This document shows, in pieces, positions 43,423-53,511 of a DNA stretch of 64,000 nt. The DNA lies in assembly GCA_965214615.1 (NCBI GenBank), contig OZ243952.1, positions 1,178,001 to 1,242,000 on the forward strand. Direction: 5' to 3'. The notes below the pieces were generated by a model. The model had not been told where the DNA came from and did not search any database. It saw only the letters and a program-made list of their open reading frames with translations. Every line of letters begins with the position of its first letter. Within the stretch, counting starts at the first letter, position 1. This DNA is from CBDAUN01 sp965214615 (GTDB lineage: Bacteria > Pseudomonadota > Gammaproteobacteria > Arenicellales > JAJDZL01). Position numbers and translations under genes: made by a program.

Positions 43423-43805
43423 GTTCAATTGGGGTCTGATTACGACTCCGGCTCGATTATCGAAAGACAGTGGTATAGACAGCGCCGCCTGATCCAAGTT
43501 CGAACGTGCCGATGTCCGATTTCCAAGATTATTTGGCCCTATAGTATAGTGTTTTGCGCACAGGTCGAACGTCATCTGCAAATCGCTGCGATAGCACAGG
43601 CGCCGAATCAATTGCGGCTGATTTGCTCCAAGGCGTTGAAATTTGTGTGAAACCGGCGATGCTTTTGACGATATGCTTTTGATGCTGTCGGAAATTTGTC
43701 GGCGGGCGCGTGGCGGAGCGGTTCGCCCGGCGGCGAATCTGCATGCGAGATTGACATGAACCGACTGAATGTCCGAATTGATCAACAGGCTCATATGAAT
43801 GCGCG
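43423..43805. other. 383-base divergent promoter region
   Basis: Between the thioredoxin gene and the CoA ligase. TTCCAA (43521-43526) and overlapping TATAGTATAGT (43540-43550) form a candidate plus-strand promoter with an 18-base spacer to the second TATAGT. The rest holds no supported gene. Confidence 0.4.
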
Positions 43806-45350
43806 ATGAATATTGTCGAGCAGCTGTTTAACGACCGAAGCCTGGCGCAATTCAGCGCACTTCCGGCCTTGCGGTGGGACAACGGAGTCTGGTCCTATGC
43901 TCAGCTGTGCAGCCATATTGGGTTCATAGCGCAAAACTTGCGCGGTAGCGGCCTTGGCGAAGACGACCGGGTCGTATTCCTGTGCTCGGATACGCCGGTT
44001 TTTGTTGCGACCTACTTTGCAGCCATGAAGCTCGGCGCTGTCGCAATAGCGGTTTCCACGCGTTGCGACGCGGACGATTTGGCCCATGTATTGCGAGACA
44101 GCGAAGCCAAAGCGGTTGTATTTGACGGCGGATTCGCCTTCAGGTGCCGTCAGGCGCAAAGTCGCGCCGGCACCCGGCTCAGGATGAAGCAACTTGATGA
44201 ACTGGTCGCCGGCATGGATCAATCCGAGACGACCGCGTTGGGACTTGATGTGTGCAGTCGCAGTCCGGGGGACGAAGCTCTGTGGGTCTATTCGTCCGGC
44301 ACGACGAGCAGGCCGAAGGCGATTGTGCACACCCACAAGGACATAGGGCGTTGCGAGTGGTTTCACAAGGATGTAATGAACGTTCAGCAAGGGGACCTGG
44401 TATTTTGCACCTCCAAGATATCGTTTGCCTATGCGCTTGCCAACGGGCTGATCGCGCCGCTGCGGCTGGGCGCCTGCGTTTTTCTACACCCGGACTGGGT
44501 GACGCCGGCATCGGTGAGCGCAGTCATTCGGTACCACAATCCGGATTTCGTATTCTCGGTGCCGACAATCTACCGGTATCTGCTTGGCGGCAAGGATGAC
44601 GGATTGCTGGAGAAAGCCGATTCGGTGAGACTGTATGCTTCAGCCGGCGAGCATTTGCCTGGCGCTGTCCAGCGCGGCTGGCTGGACGCGACAGGCGTGC
44701 CGGTCATCAATACATTCGGTTGTTCTGAAACTTTGTTTCTGTGCTTTGCCGGAAACGGCCGCGACACGCCGCCCGGATCAGTGGGAAGACCTATGCCGCA
44801 GATACAGGTCCGGCTCAGCAAAGGCGATGAGATGCTGGATTGCGATTCGGGCGAACCCGGGCTGATGCATGTCCGCTATCCGTTCATTTTCTCGCGCTAT
44901 GCGAACCGGTCCGATGAATCCGCAGCTAGATTGCAGGACGGATGGTTCAACACCGGGGATCTTTTCCTCCGGGATGCGCAGGGAAATTGGTTCCATCAGG
45001 GCAGGGAGGACGAGTTGATCAAGGTCTCGGGCAGGTGGGTCAGTCTGAGGGCGATTGAAGAAGCGTGCGTCAGATCCGGAATGTCGGTTGAGTCGGCCGT
45101 GGTCAGCGCACCTGATGTCGACGGCACTGTGCGTGCCGCACTGTTCTTTGTGCCGTCCGGCAGTGTCGAACATTCAAAAGCGTGCAAGCAAATGCAGTTA
45201 TATTTGAACATTCATCTGGAACGTCTGATGCAGCCAAGCTGGATCCGGGCGATACCGAGGATGCCCAGGACGCAGAACGGCAAAGTCCGGCGTCACAGCC
45301 TGATCGAGCAAATCGAAGGAATGCAGCGCGATGAAATTGACGTGGAATAG
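43806..45350 (+). CDS. benzoate-CoA ligase-like acyl-CoA synthetase
   Basis: AMP-forming acyl-CoA ligase, 514 residues. The ATP-binding motif is WVYSSGTTSRPKAIVHTH, followed by YASAGEHLPGAVQRGW and NTFGCSETLF (A5), GWFNTGDLF (A7) and the adenylating lysine in RTQNGKVRRH. The pattern of the acyl-binding region resembles benzoate and hydroxybenzoate CoA ligases. The stop overlaps the thioesterase start by 20 bases, so the pair is co-translated. The exact aromatic or acyl substrate is not determinable from sequence. Confidence 0.87.
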   Translation: MNIVEQLFNDRSLAQFSALPALRWDNGVWSYAQLCSHIGFIAQNLRGSGLGEDDRVVFLCSDTPVFVATYFAAMKLGAVAIAVSTRCDADDLAHVLRDSEAKAVVFDGGFAFRCRQAQSRAGTRLRMKQLDELVAGMDQSETTALGLDVCSRSPGDEALWVYSSGTTSRPKAIVHTHKDIGRCEWFHKDVMNVQQGDLVFCTSKISFAYALANGLIAPLRLGACVFLHPDWVTPASVSAVIRYHNPDFVFSVPTIYRYLLGGKDDGLLEKADSVRLYASAGEHLPGAVQRGWLDATGVPVINTFGCSETLFLCFAGNGRDTPPGSVGRPMPQIQVRLSKGDEMLDCDSGEPGLMHVRYPFIFSRYANRSDESAARLQDGWFNTGDLFLRDAQGNWFHQGREDELIKVSGRWVSLRAIEEACVRSGMSVESAVVSAPDVDGTVRAALFFVPSGSVEHSKACKQMQLYLNIHLERLMQPSWIRAIPRMPRTQNGKVRRHSLIEQIEGMQRDEIDVE

Positions 45351-45765
45351 AACAGCGCAGTGGGGTGAGTGCGACCCTGCCGGGATCATTTTCTATCCGA
45401 ATTTCTACAGCTGGTTCGATGCCGGATCACAGGCCCTGATGGAGCATCACGGATTCGGTCAGAGGGAAATGATGGAACGACACGGTATTGAAGGATTTCC
45501 TCTGATCGAAACCCACGCTGATTTCAAGTATCCGGTTCAATGGGGTGATGAGGCGACGATCGTCAGCCGAATCGATGCTTGGACACGCAAGACGTTCAAG
45601 GTGAGCCACACGGTAGGCGTCGGAGAACGGCTCTGCGTTTCCGGGTATGAGGTTCGATTCTGGGGCAAGCGAGACCCGAGTCGGGGGGACGAGCTTCGAA
45701 TATGGGATATGCCTGAGGAATTTGTCCGTTATTTGAGCGAGTCGGACATTGCTGCGTCAAATTGA
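45331..45765 (+). CDS. 4-hydroxybenzoyl-CoA thioesterase-like protein
   Basis: Hot-dog thioesterase of 144 residues with the 4HBT active-site run WGECDPAGIIFYPNFYSWFD (Asp15 as catalytic acid). It starts inside the ligase gene, overlapping by 20 bases. A ligase and thioesterase of the same aromatic-acyl type suggest turnover of an aromatic CoA ester or release of CoA from a dead-end intermediate. It is the last gene before the AT-rich island. Confidence 0.88.
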   Translation: MKLTWNRTAQWGECDPAGIIFYPNFYSWFDAGSQALMEHHGFGQREMMERHGIEGFPLIETHADFKYPVQWGDEATIVSRIDAWTRKTFKVSHTVGVGERLCVSGYEVRFWGKRDPSRGDELRIWDMPEEFVRYLSESDIAASN

Positions 45766-45944
45766 AGGATTCTCCAAGCTTGTCACCGCTGCTGCATATT
45801 TTAAACTTGAATCTTGTGGTTTGATAAATAATAATAGTTATCTAAAACAACAGAATAAAAACTATATTTAAAGTGTATTACTTTATTGTTGTCGATTCCT
45901 CAATATTCAATTATTCTCACACAATCGCTTTGTTGGAAAAATTC

Positions 45945-46312
45945 ATGAACGACGAAATATTGACCTTAAAGAAGTCGCTGAGTACCTGAAACTGGCTGAG
46001 AAAACTGCGTGCCGATTTGCCGCAGAAGGCAAGGTTCCTAGATTTGAAGTTGGTGGTAGTTGGCGGTTCAAAAAAGAGGATATTGAGAAATGGATAGAAC
46101 CACGTAAGGCGAATGGAAAAATAGCAGTATGTGTTTATACAACTGATTTTAAGCGAACTGGCATATGGTATCTAAAAAGGACTTATCGGAACGAGATATT
46201 TGCTCCAAATTCATTAGCCCTGCTCTGGAGAAAGCGGGTTGGGATATGCAGACGCAAATCCGCGAAGAAGTGTCATTTACGGATGGAAGAATCTACGTCA
46301 AGGGCAATTTGA
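45945..46312 (+). pseudogene. frameshifted excisionase-type HTH protein upstream of hsdR
   Basis: The ATG at 45945 reads MNDEILTLK and then runs out of frame to a TGA. In the -1 frame the sequence continues as KEVAEYLKLAEKTACRFAAE, then GKVPRFEVGGSWRFKKEDIEKWI, a clear MerR/excisionase HTH_17 domain. One base is missing near 45970. The shifted frame stays open to 46312, inside hsdR. Such HTH genes often precede type I restriction operons and control them. The site is not a classical slippery heptamer, so mutation or a sequencing error is more likely than programmed frameshifting. Confidence 0.72.
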
Positions 46313-48552
46313 CTACCAGAGGCAAGAGGAAACGAGCGGACTACATTCTCTATTATAGGCCCAATATTCCTATTGCAATCATCGAAGCCAAGGACAATAA
46401 GCACTCCGTTAATGATGGAATTCAACAAGGACTGGATTACGCGAGAATTCTCGACATCCCAACTGTTTACAGCAGCAATGGCGATGCTTTCTACGAGCAT
46501 GATCGAACATGTAGTGACGGAAACATTGAAAGGGAGTTAACGCTCGACAACTTCCCACCCCCACAGACACTCTGGCAACGCTATAAGAAGTACAAGGGTA
46601 TTCAAACAGAAGAACAAGCAAAAATTAGTGCCCAAGACTACTTCTTCGATGGTTCGGGAAGAAACCCGCGTTACTACCAGCAAATTGCTATCAACAGAAC
46701 CGTTGAGGCGATTGCGAAAGGTCAGTCTCGAATTCTACTGACCATGGCTACGGGTACGGGTAAAACGTACACGGCATTTCAGATCATTCATCGTTTATGG
46801 AAGAGTGGCACTAAGGAGCGCATATTGTTTCTTGCTGATAGAAACGCCCTCATTGACCAAACCAAGCGCGGCGACTTCCGTCATTTCAAAAACAAAATGA
46901 CGGTCGTGAAGCGTAAACAAATAGATAAGTCCTATGAAATTTATCTGGCACTCTATCAAGGTCTCACGGACTACAACGAAGACAAAGATGCCTATCGGGA
47001 ATTCAGTCCTGAATTCTTTGACCTGATTGTTATTGACGAGTGCCACCGAGGTAGCGCAGCGGAAGATAGTGCTTGGCGTGAAATTTTAAACTACTTCAAC
47101 AGCGCAACTCATATCGGCCTGACTGCAACACCAAAGGAGACAGAAACGGTTTCTAGCACGGAGTATTTTGGCGAACCGCTTTACACATATTCGCTCAAAG
47201 AAGGGATTCAAGACGGTTTCCTCGCACCATATAAAGTGTTCCGGGTTGGGTTAAATGTTGACCTAGAAGGATGGCGACCAGAAATGGGTAAGACTGATAT
47301 ACAAGGTCTTCATGTAGAGGACCGAATATATAATCGAAAGGACTTTGACAAAAACCTTGTAATAGATGAGCGAACACAAACTGTCGCGGACAAGGTGACG
47401 AATTTCTTGAAGAAAACCAACCGGTTCGACAAATCCATTATTTTTTGTACTGACATTGATCACGCACAAAGAATGCGTGCGGCCATTGCTAATGCAAACA
47501 GTGATCTTATGGCAAGCAATAGCAAGTACGTCATGCAGATCACGGGTGACAATCATGAGGGTAAGCGAGAGCTGGATAATTTCATAAACCCCGAAGAGGT
47601 GTATCCGGTTATTGCAACGACTTCCAAGCTAATGACGACCGGAGTCGATGCCCAGACCTGCAAACTAATCGTCCTTGATAGCAATATAGGTTCAATGACC
47701 GAGTTTAAACAAATCATTGGAAGGGGCACACGCATCAATGAAGAATACGGCAAAAGATTCTTCACAATTATGGATTTTCGCAATGTCACCGATTTATTCG
47801 CCGATCCTGACTTTGATGGTGATCCTGTCAGATTCAAAGAACTCGACGACTCAGATGAGTTTGATACTTACGAAGAAGAAATCGAAGATGCTGACGATGT
47901 GGTAGATGAAGACGGTGATACCTTGATCTTCGATCCAATACCGCAGGAGCCTGAGATTACAGCTGGCGGCGAAATCATAGGTGAGCCGAGACCCAAATAT
48001 TACGTCAATGGTGTCAATGTCGCTGTTCTAAATGAGCGCGTTCAGTATATGGATGGAAACGGGAAGCTGATCACGGGAAGCCTGAGAGACTACACCAGAC
48101 AAAAAGTCAGGGAACAATTCGCTTCTCTGGATGAGTTTCTGAATGAATGGAATTCAGCAGATAGAAAGCAAGCCGTTATCGATGAGCTAACTGAGCAAGG
48201 AATCGTATTCGAAAACCTCAAAGAAGCGATCAGTAAAGAAATGGATATCTTTGACTTGATCTGTCATACGGCATTCGACCAACCGCCGCTCACGAGAGCC
48301 GAGAGAGCTAACAATGTGAAGAAGCGCGACTACTTCACACAGTATGGGAAGCAAGCCAAGAAAGTGCTCAAAGCGTTGTTAGATAAATACGCTGATGAAG
48401 GAATCGAGAACATCGAAGATATCAAGATTCTGACGGTGAATCCATTCGACGAAATCGGAACGCCAATTGAAATTGTCAGTTTATTCGGTGGTAAGAATCA
48501 ATACATGATGGCCGTTACCAATTTAGAGCAGGCAATCTACAGTGCTGCGTGA
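46165..48552 (+). CDS. hsdR: type I restriction enzyme HsdR (EcoEI-like)
   Basis: Motor and nuclease subunit, 795 residues. The N-terminal nuclease core has RADYIL and AIIEAKDNKH (Asp59, Glu74, Lys76). The helicase follows with Walker A LTMATGTGKTYTAF (192-205), VIDECHRGS, LTATPKET and TGVDAQTCKLIVLDSNIGS. The C-terminal part is of the EcoEI_R_C type. Codon use and AT content differ from the flanks, suggesting acquisition. The stop lies 10 bases before the start of the next gene. Confidence 0.93.
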   Translation: MVSKKDLSERDICSKFISPALEKAGWDMQTQIREEVSFTDGRIYVKGNLTTRGKRKRADYILYYRPNIPIAIIEAKDNKHSVNDGIQQGLDYARILDIPTVYSSNGDAFYEHDRTCSDGNIERELTLDNFPPPQTLWQRYKKYKGIQTEEQAKISAQDYFFDGSGRNPRYYQQIAINRTVEAIAKGQSRILLTMATGTGKTYTAFQIIHRLWKSGTKERILFLADRNALIDQTKRGDFRHFKNKMTVVKRKQIDKSYEIYLALYQGLTDYNEDKDAYREFSPEFFDLIVIDECHRGSAAEDSAWREILNYFNSATHIGLTATPKETETVSSTEYFGEPLYTYSLKEGIQDGFLAPYKVFRVGLNVDLEGWRPEMGKTDIQGLHVEDRIYNRKDFDKNLVIDERTQTVADKVTNFLKKTNRFDKSIIFCTDIDHAQRMRAAIANANSDLMASNSKYVMQITGDNHEGKRELDNFINPEEVYPVIATTSKLMTTGVDAQTCKLIVLDSNIGSMTEFKQIIGRGTRINEEYGKRFFTIMDFRNVTDLFADPDFDGDPVRFKELDDSDEFDTYEEEIEDADDVVDEDGDTLIFDPIPQEPEITAGGEIIGEPRPKYYVNGVNVAVLNERVQYMDGNGKLITGSLRDYTRQKVREQFASLDEFLNEWNSADRKQAVIDELTEQGIVFENLKEAISKEMDIFDLICHTAFDQPPLTRAERANNVKKRDYFTQYGKQAKKVLKALLDKYADEGIENIEDIKILTVNPFDEIGTPIEIVSLFGGKNQYMMAVTNLEQAIYSAA

Positions 48553-48562
48553 ACAGGAAGTA

Positions 48563-50689
48563 ATGAAAAAATTTGAACAACCCAAACCGGACTCAAAGAA
48601 ATACTCTGATCTCATAAACGAGATTCAGAAAGGGATTATCAAGATTCCGAAATTTCAACGAGAGTTTGTCTGGAGTATCGACAAGACGGCCAAGTTATTG
48701 GACAGCATTCTGAAAGGTTATCCGATAGGAACATTTATTCTTTGGCAGACCAATGAGCGGATTAACGATATCAAGAATGTTGGAAATCTTGATATACCGG
48801 AAACACCTGATGGTACAAAAGTGCAGTATGTCCTTGATGGTCAGCAACGAATAACGTCACTTTTTGCCGCGTACCTTGGTGCGAAGATTCAAAAGACAGG
48901 CGAAAAGAAGATAACGTACTATAGCGGTATTGTCGTGAACCTCGATAAAAACCTTGGCGAGAATGACGATCAAGTCATTACAGCCGAGCCAACCGGAAAA
49001 AAGTATATCTCTTTGTTTGATGTCTTGAATTTCAGTTACAGCAAGGCGAAAGAGTTTTCCGAGGAGTTCAGCGAAGATGAACTGGATTTGATAGACGCAT
49101 ATTCCCGCGCGTTTGATAGTTACGAGTTTTCTACAGTTGTCCTACGAAAAGAGGATATTGATTCTGCTATTGAAGTGTTTACGCGCATCAATACGGGCGG
49201 CCAGACGCTCACACTCTTCGAGATTATGTCTGCGAAGACTTATGACGAAGAGCAGAAGTTCGATATGCAGGCGAATTGGGAAGCCTTCATTAAAGAACTG
49301 GAGGCCATCAATTATGAGGGCATATCCAGTACTGTAATTCTGAGTTTGCTTTCGCTGGTTCTTAGCCGAACCAAGGAGTGCAAGAGAAAGACAATTCTGG
49401 CGCTCGACAAGCAAGCTATTATTGAAAATTGGGAAGATGCAATCTCCGCTCTCAAGGACAGTATTGACTATTTTCGGACAACATATCGAATTCCGGTATC
49501 GCAACTGCTTCCGTATGACTCGCTTTTGGTGCCCTTTGCCTACTTCTTTTTCCTGAACAAGAAAAAGCCGGAGTCCAACCAACGGAAGTATCTGGAAGAA
49601 TATTTCTGGAGAATGTCTCTATCGTATCGCTATTCAAGCTCAACGGAGTCGCGACTAGCGCGGGATATAAAACGAATTGACCTGATATTCAAGAATCAGC
49701 GTCCCGACTATAGTGACATCGCAGTTGATCTTGATTCGCCTAAAGCGCTCATTGAGACCAATTTCAGTACGGGAAACAGCTACTGTAAAGCCGTACTTTG
49801 CCTCTTGGCATATCAGGAGCCAAAGGATTTTCAGGATAACGGGAAAGTCATTCTTGACAATTCGTGGTTAAAAATTGCCAGTAGCAGAAACTACCATCAC
49901 TTCTTTCCAAAGAAGTATCTTGAAAACAAAGATGTCTCGAATGGTAATAGCCTTGTCAACATCACTTTTGTCAGTGATCGCCTGAACAAGCACACTATTC
50001 GGGCGAGAGCGCCATCCAGTTATATCGGTGATTTCAGCGATGAAAACTCCGATATTAATATGGCGCTGAATTCCCATTTTATTGATATCAATGGCTTTGG
50101 TATTGATAGTGACGAATACGATACGTTCCTGAACGCGCGCGCGAAGCGTATCTTCAACGAGTTGAAATCGCGCATTGACCTTAACCACAAGGAACCAGCT
50201 AACGAAGAGGTTCAGGAGTTAGTGACGGTTGGCGAAGGTGACAGGGTCGAATTCAGATCCACGCTTAGGTATGACCTGCGGGCGAAGTCCGTAAATAAGA
50301 AGCTCGAATACTTTGTTGGCAAAACGATTGCCGCATTTCTCAACAGTGAAGGAGGAGACTTGTTCATTGGTATTGACGATGAACAGGGTGCCCTGGGTCT
50401 TACGGATGATATAGAAACACTAAGTAAGAAGAACATTGACGGCTTCGAACTGCATCTTGTCGAAATAATCGAAAAATTCATCGGCGGAGGCTACAGCACA
50501 CACATAAGAGTGACTTTTCCTGTTTATAACGATGTTCAGATATGCCGAATTAGCGTCGCCAAGAGTAGCAAGCCGGTATTCATCAATTTCGAAGGCAAAG
50601 AGGATTTCTTTGTTCGATCAGGCTGTTCATCACAACCATTGAGCCGCGAAGAGCAAAGCGCCTACGAAAAAGAGCATTGGGGAGCTTAA
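48563..50689 (+). CDS. DUF262-HNH-AlbA_2 (Schlafen-type) fusion protein in the RM operon
   Basis: A 708-residue multidomain protein between hsdR and hsdM. Residues 1-400 are DUF262 (ParB/GmrS-like) with IPKFQREFVW and VLDGQQRITSL (90-100). Around 440-490 is an HNH-like module: NYHHFFPKKYL, then GNSLVNITFVSDRLNKHTI. From about 560 an AlbA_2 domain begins with VEFRSTLRYD and AAFLNSEGGDLFIGIDDE, and ends with FFVRSGCSSQPLS. The DUF262-HNH part resembles GmrSD-type modification-dependent nucleases. The ATG at 48563 has AGGA upstream. The fusion inside a type I operon suggests a linked defence activity. Confidence 0.85.
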   Translation: MKKFEQPKPDSKKYSDLINEIQKGIIKIPKFQREFVWSIDKTAKLLDSILKGYPIGTFILWQTNERINDIKNVGNLDIPETPDGTKVQYVLDGQQRITSLFAAYLGAKIQKTGEKKITYYSGIVVNLDKNLGENDDQVITAEPTGKKYISLFDVLNFSYSKAKEFSEEFSEDELDLIDAYSRAFDSYEFSTVVLRKEDIDSAIEVFTRINTGGQTLTLFEIMSAKTYDEEQKFDMQANWEAFIKELEAINYEGISSTVILSLLSLVLSRTKECKRKTILALDKQAIIENWEDAISALKDSIDYFRTTYRIPVSQLLPYDSLLVPFAYFFFLNKKKPESNQRKYLEEYFWRMSLSYRYSSSTESRLARDIKRIDLIFKNQRPDYSDIAVDLDSPKALIETNFSTGNSYCKAVLCLLAYQEPKDFQDNGKVILDNSWLKIASSRNYHHFFPKKYLENKDVSNGNSLVNITFVSDRLNKHTIRARAPSSYIGDFSDENSDINMALNSHFIDINGFGIDSDEYDTFLNARAKRIFNELKSRIDLNHKEPANEEVQELVTVGEGDRVEFRSTLRYDLRAKSVNKKLEYFVGKTIAAFLNSEGGDLFIGIDDEQGALGLTDDIETLSKKNIDGFELHLVEIIEKFIGGGYSTHIRVTFPVYNDVQICRISVAKSSKPVFINFEGKEDFFVRSGCSSQPLSREEQSAYEKEHWGA

Positions 50690-50692
50690 CGC

Positions 50693-52117
50693 ATGAGCAA
50701 TATTTCAGGAATAGTTAAATCAACAAGAAAGATCATGCGACAGGACACGGGGACTGGGAGCGATGAGCTACGCATTCTCCAATTGGGCTGGATGCTCTTC
50801 CTAAAGGTTTTCAGTGATAAAGACAAAGAGTTGGAACTGCTGGATGATGATTACATCTCGCCGATACCTCCAGAGCTTCATTGGGATGAATGGGCAGGCA
50901 ATGATGAAGGCATGACTGGAGATGAGCTTCTAATGTTTGTTGATCGAAAATTGTTCCCAACGCTATCACGTATCGATCTTTCAACAGGAAATAAACGTGC
51001 CCTCTTGGTGCATGAAGTATTCGATAATAACTACAACTATATGAAGTCGGGAATACATCTTCGGCAGGTTATCAACAAGCTCAATGAAATCGATTTCAAC
51101 AACAGCAAAGACAAGCATGTCTTTGGACAAATATATGAAACATTCCTAAGCGAATTGCAAAGCGCAGGAACGTTAGGTGAATTTTATACCCCCCGCGCGA
51201 TAACTGATCTAATTACTGAATTAGTCGATCCACAGCATGGAGAAGCTGTGCTCGATCCATCATGCGGCACAGGTGGCTTTCTGACTGCTACTATTGAGCA
51301 TCTGAAACACACTGCGAAGAACGTCTCTGAGCGTAATTGTATCGGCAAAAATGTCTGTGGTTGGGAGTACAAACCACTTCCTTATTTGCTCGCAAATACA
51401 AACCTCATTTTGCACGATATTACAACTCCCTCCATACGATATGGGGACTCGTTGGAACTACCTTTAACGGAATATACGAGAAGAGATCGTGTGGACGTTA
51501 TTCTCGCGAATCCTCCATTTGGTGGTGTTGTTTCTAACAATAACGAAAATAATTTTCCGCAGACCTATCGCACCAAGGAATCGGCGGATCTATTTTTGAT
51601 TTTAATAATCCATCTTTTAAAACAGGGTGGTAGAGCCGCCATCGTTCTGCCTGATGGATCGTTGACAGGTGATGGCGTCAAAGAGCGTGTTCGTCTGAAG
51701 ATGCTGAAGGATTGCAATCTCCATACGATAATTCGATTACCAAACTCTGTCTTCCAGCCATATGCCTCTGTTGCGACTAATCTTCTCTTTTTTACTAAGG
51801 GGGAAGAAACTAAGAAAATTTGGTACTGGGAGCACAAGCTTCCTGAAGGTTACAAAGCTTATTCTAAAACAAAAAACATTCAATTGACTGAGTTCGAAAA
51901 CCTAAAGCGATGGTGGAATAAACGAGAAGAAAATGATTATGCGTGGCAGGTCGATATAAGTACTATCAAAAAAAACGGTTGGAATCTCGACATCAAGAAT
52001 CCTCATCGGGCGGGCGTAGAAAAGCAGTATGCCAGTGCTGAGTTATTAGAGATGTTACATCAGTCTTTTGCAAAAAGTGATGAGTTACTTGAGCAACTTC
52101 GCAAGGAGTTGGTGTGA
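50693..52117 (+). CDS. hsdM: type I DNA methyltransferase HsdM
   Basis: N6-adenine methyltransferase subunit, 474 residues. The N-terminal helical domain precedes the SAM motif LDPSCGTGGFL (motif I) and the catalytic NPPFGG (motif IV). GTLGEFYTPRAITDLI is a typical HsdM signature. It starts 3 bases after the fusion gene stop and overlaps hsdS by 4 bases, so the four genes form one operon. Confidence 0.95.
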   Translation: MSNISGIVKSTRKIMRQDTGTGSDELRILQLGWMLFLKVFSDKDKELELLDDDYISPIPPELHWDEWAGNDEGMTGDELLMFVDRKLFPTLSRIDLSTGNKRALLVHEVFDNNYNYMKSGIHLRQVINKLNEIDFNNSKDKHVFGQIYETFLSELQSAGTLGEFYTPRAITDLITELVDPQHGEAVLDPSCGTGGFLTATIEHLKHTAKNVSERNCIGKNVCGWEYKPLPYLLANTNLILHDITTPSIRYGDSLELPLTEYTRRDRVDVILANPPFGGVVSNNNENNFPQTYRTKESADLFLILIIHLLKQGGRAAIVLPDGSLTGDGVKERVRLKMLKDCNLHTIIRLPNSVFQPYASVATNLLFFTKGEETKKIWYWEHKLPEGYKAYSKTKNIQLTEFENLKRWWNKREENDYAWQVDISTIKKNGWNLDIKNPHRAGVEKQYASAELLEMLHQSFAKSDELLEQLRKELV

Positions 52118-53511
52118 GTACGTGGAAGAAAACGAAAGTAAGCGAGTTCTTGTTTGAGCGAGAGGGAAAATATAAGCCTAACTCAGAGGAATTAACTGGT
52201 CTGAAGCGCATAGAAAAAATTGATTTTCAAGGTGGGTTTCATGTTGGAAGTAAACCCAGCCAAACCAACATGATTTTGGTGCATAGTGGCGACTTGGTGA
52301 TTTCAGGGATAAATGTTTCGAAAGGTGCGTTGGGCATTTATGAAGGAACAGAACCCGTCACGGCGACTATTCACTATTCATCTTATACGTTTGATGAAAA
52401 TAGGATTCATATCGAGTATCTCAAGCGGTTTTTGAAAAGCCCGAAATTTGTTGAATTGCTAAAAGAGCAAGTCCGAGGCGGCATAAAGACAGAGATTAAG
52501 CCGAAACATATTCTAGCCCTAGAAATACTGCTGCCATCTATCAAAGACCAAGAAGAAATCATCGATCAGTTCCGAAGAATTGAAACAGAGGATAGTGAGC
52601 TTAAAGCGGAAGTATTTCATCAAAAAACTCTAGTTGGACATTTGCGTCAGCGAATATTACAAGACGCAGTGGAAGGAAAGCTATCGGCATGTTGGAGGGC
52701 TGAAAATCCTGATATAGAGCCAGCAAGCGAACTACTCAATCATATAGGGACTGAAAAGACGCAAATAGTTAAGGAGAACGGAAATAGGAAGTTGAAGTCA
52801 TTTGCACCGATTTCCGAGAAAGAAAAGCTCTTTAGTTTGCCGAAAGGTTGGGGGTGGTGCCGGTTAGGGGAGTTGTCCTGCCCATTGAGAGGTATCACTT
52901 ACGGAATCGTAAAAATGGGGCCACAGCCCAAAGAAAACGGTGTATATGCTCTGAGATGTAGTGACGTTAAGTTTCGATCATTTGAGTTAAAAGGAGTTCG
53001 AAAGGTAACCAAAGAAGTATCAAATCAGTACCGTAGAACCATTTTGGAAGGTGGGGAGATTCTATTAAATATACGGGGCACTCTTGGGGGTTGCGCAATA
53101 GCAACTCGCGAAATGGCGGGGTATAACATCGCAAGAGAAATTGGCTTGATACCGCTTTTGGATGAAAGGCTAAACGATTTCATGCTTGATGTACTAACAT
53201 CAAAGTATTTCGATAATCAGATCAAGAAAAATCTTAGAGGAATTGCTTACAAAGGTCTAAATCTAAATATTCTGAATAGACTTCCAGTCCCAGTGCCACC
53301 ATTGGAAGAGCAAATGATAATTAGTGAGCGTGTAAAAAATCTGCTTGCAATATGCGATAAATTGGATGTTCAGATTGAACAAAACAAAGCAAGCGTCAAT
53401 AAGATTATGCAGTCTGTGCTAAATGAGGTCTTTACGAAGACTGGCGATGAGAAGCAATGTTCCGGTGTGAATATCCTTGCAACCCATATGCCGGAGGAAA
53501 TTAGTTGTTGA
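52114..53511 (+). CDS. hsdS: type I specificity subunit HsdS
   Basis: Sequence-recognition subunit, 465 residues, with two target recognition domains: one up to about residue 145, closed by LALEILLPSIKDQEEIIDQF, and one from about 245 to 390, closed by LNRLPVPVPPLEEQMIISER. Each is followed by a coiled-coil spacer, the standard layout. The target sequence cannot be predicted from the protein. It ends the restriction operon. GTG start overlapping hsdM. Confidence 0.93.
   Translation: MSTWKKTKVSEFLFEREGKYKPNSEELTGLKRIEKIDFQGGFHVGSKPSQTNMILVHSGDLVISGINVSKGALGIYEGTEPVTATIHYSSYTFDENRIHIEYLKRFLKSPKFVELLKEQVRGGIKTEIKPKHILALEILLPSIKDQEEIIDQFRRIETEDSELKAEVFHQKTLVGHLRQRILQDAVEGKLSACWRAENPDIEPASELLNHIGTEKTQIVKENGNRKLKSFAPISEKEKLFSLPKGWGWCRLGELSCPLRGITYGIVKMGPQPKENGVYALRCSDVKFRSFELKGVRKVTKEVSNQYRRTILEGGEILLNIRGTLGGCAIATREMAGYNIAREIGLIPLLDERLNDFMLDVLTSKYFDNQIKKNLRGIAYKGLNLNILNRLPVPVPPLEEQMIISERVKNLLAICDKLDVQIEQNKASVNKIMQSVLNEVFTKTGDEKQCSGVNILATHMPEEISC

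Noticed and set aside
45945..46000. Programmed -1 frameshift in the HTH gene
   Set aside because: The sequence CTTAAAG is not a standard slippery heptamer and I see no downstream pseudoknot, so mutation is the simpler reading.
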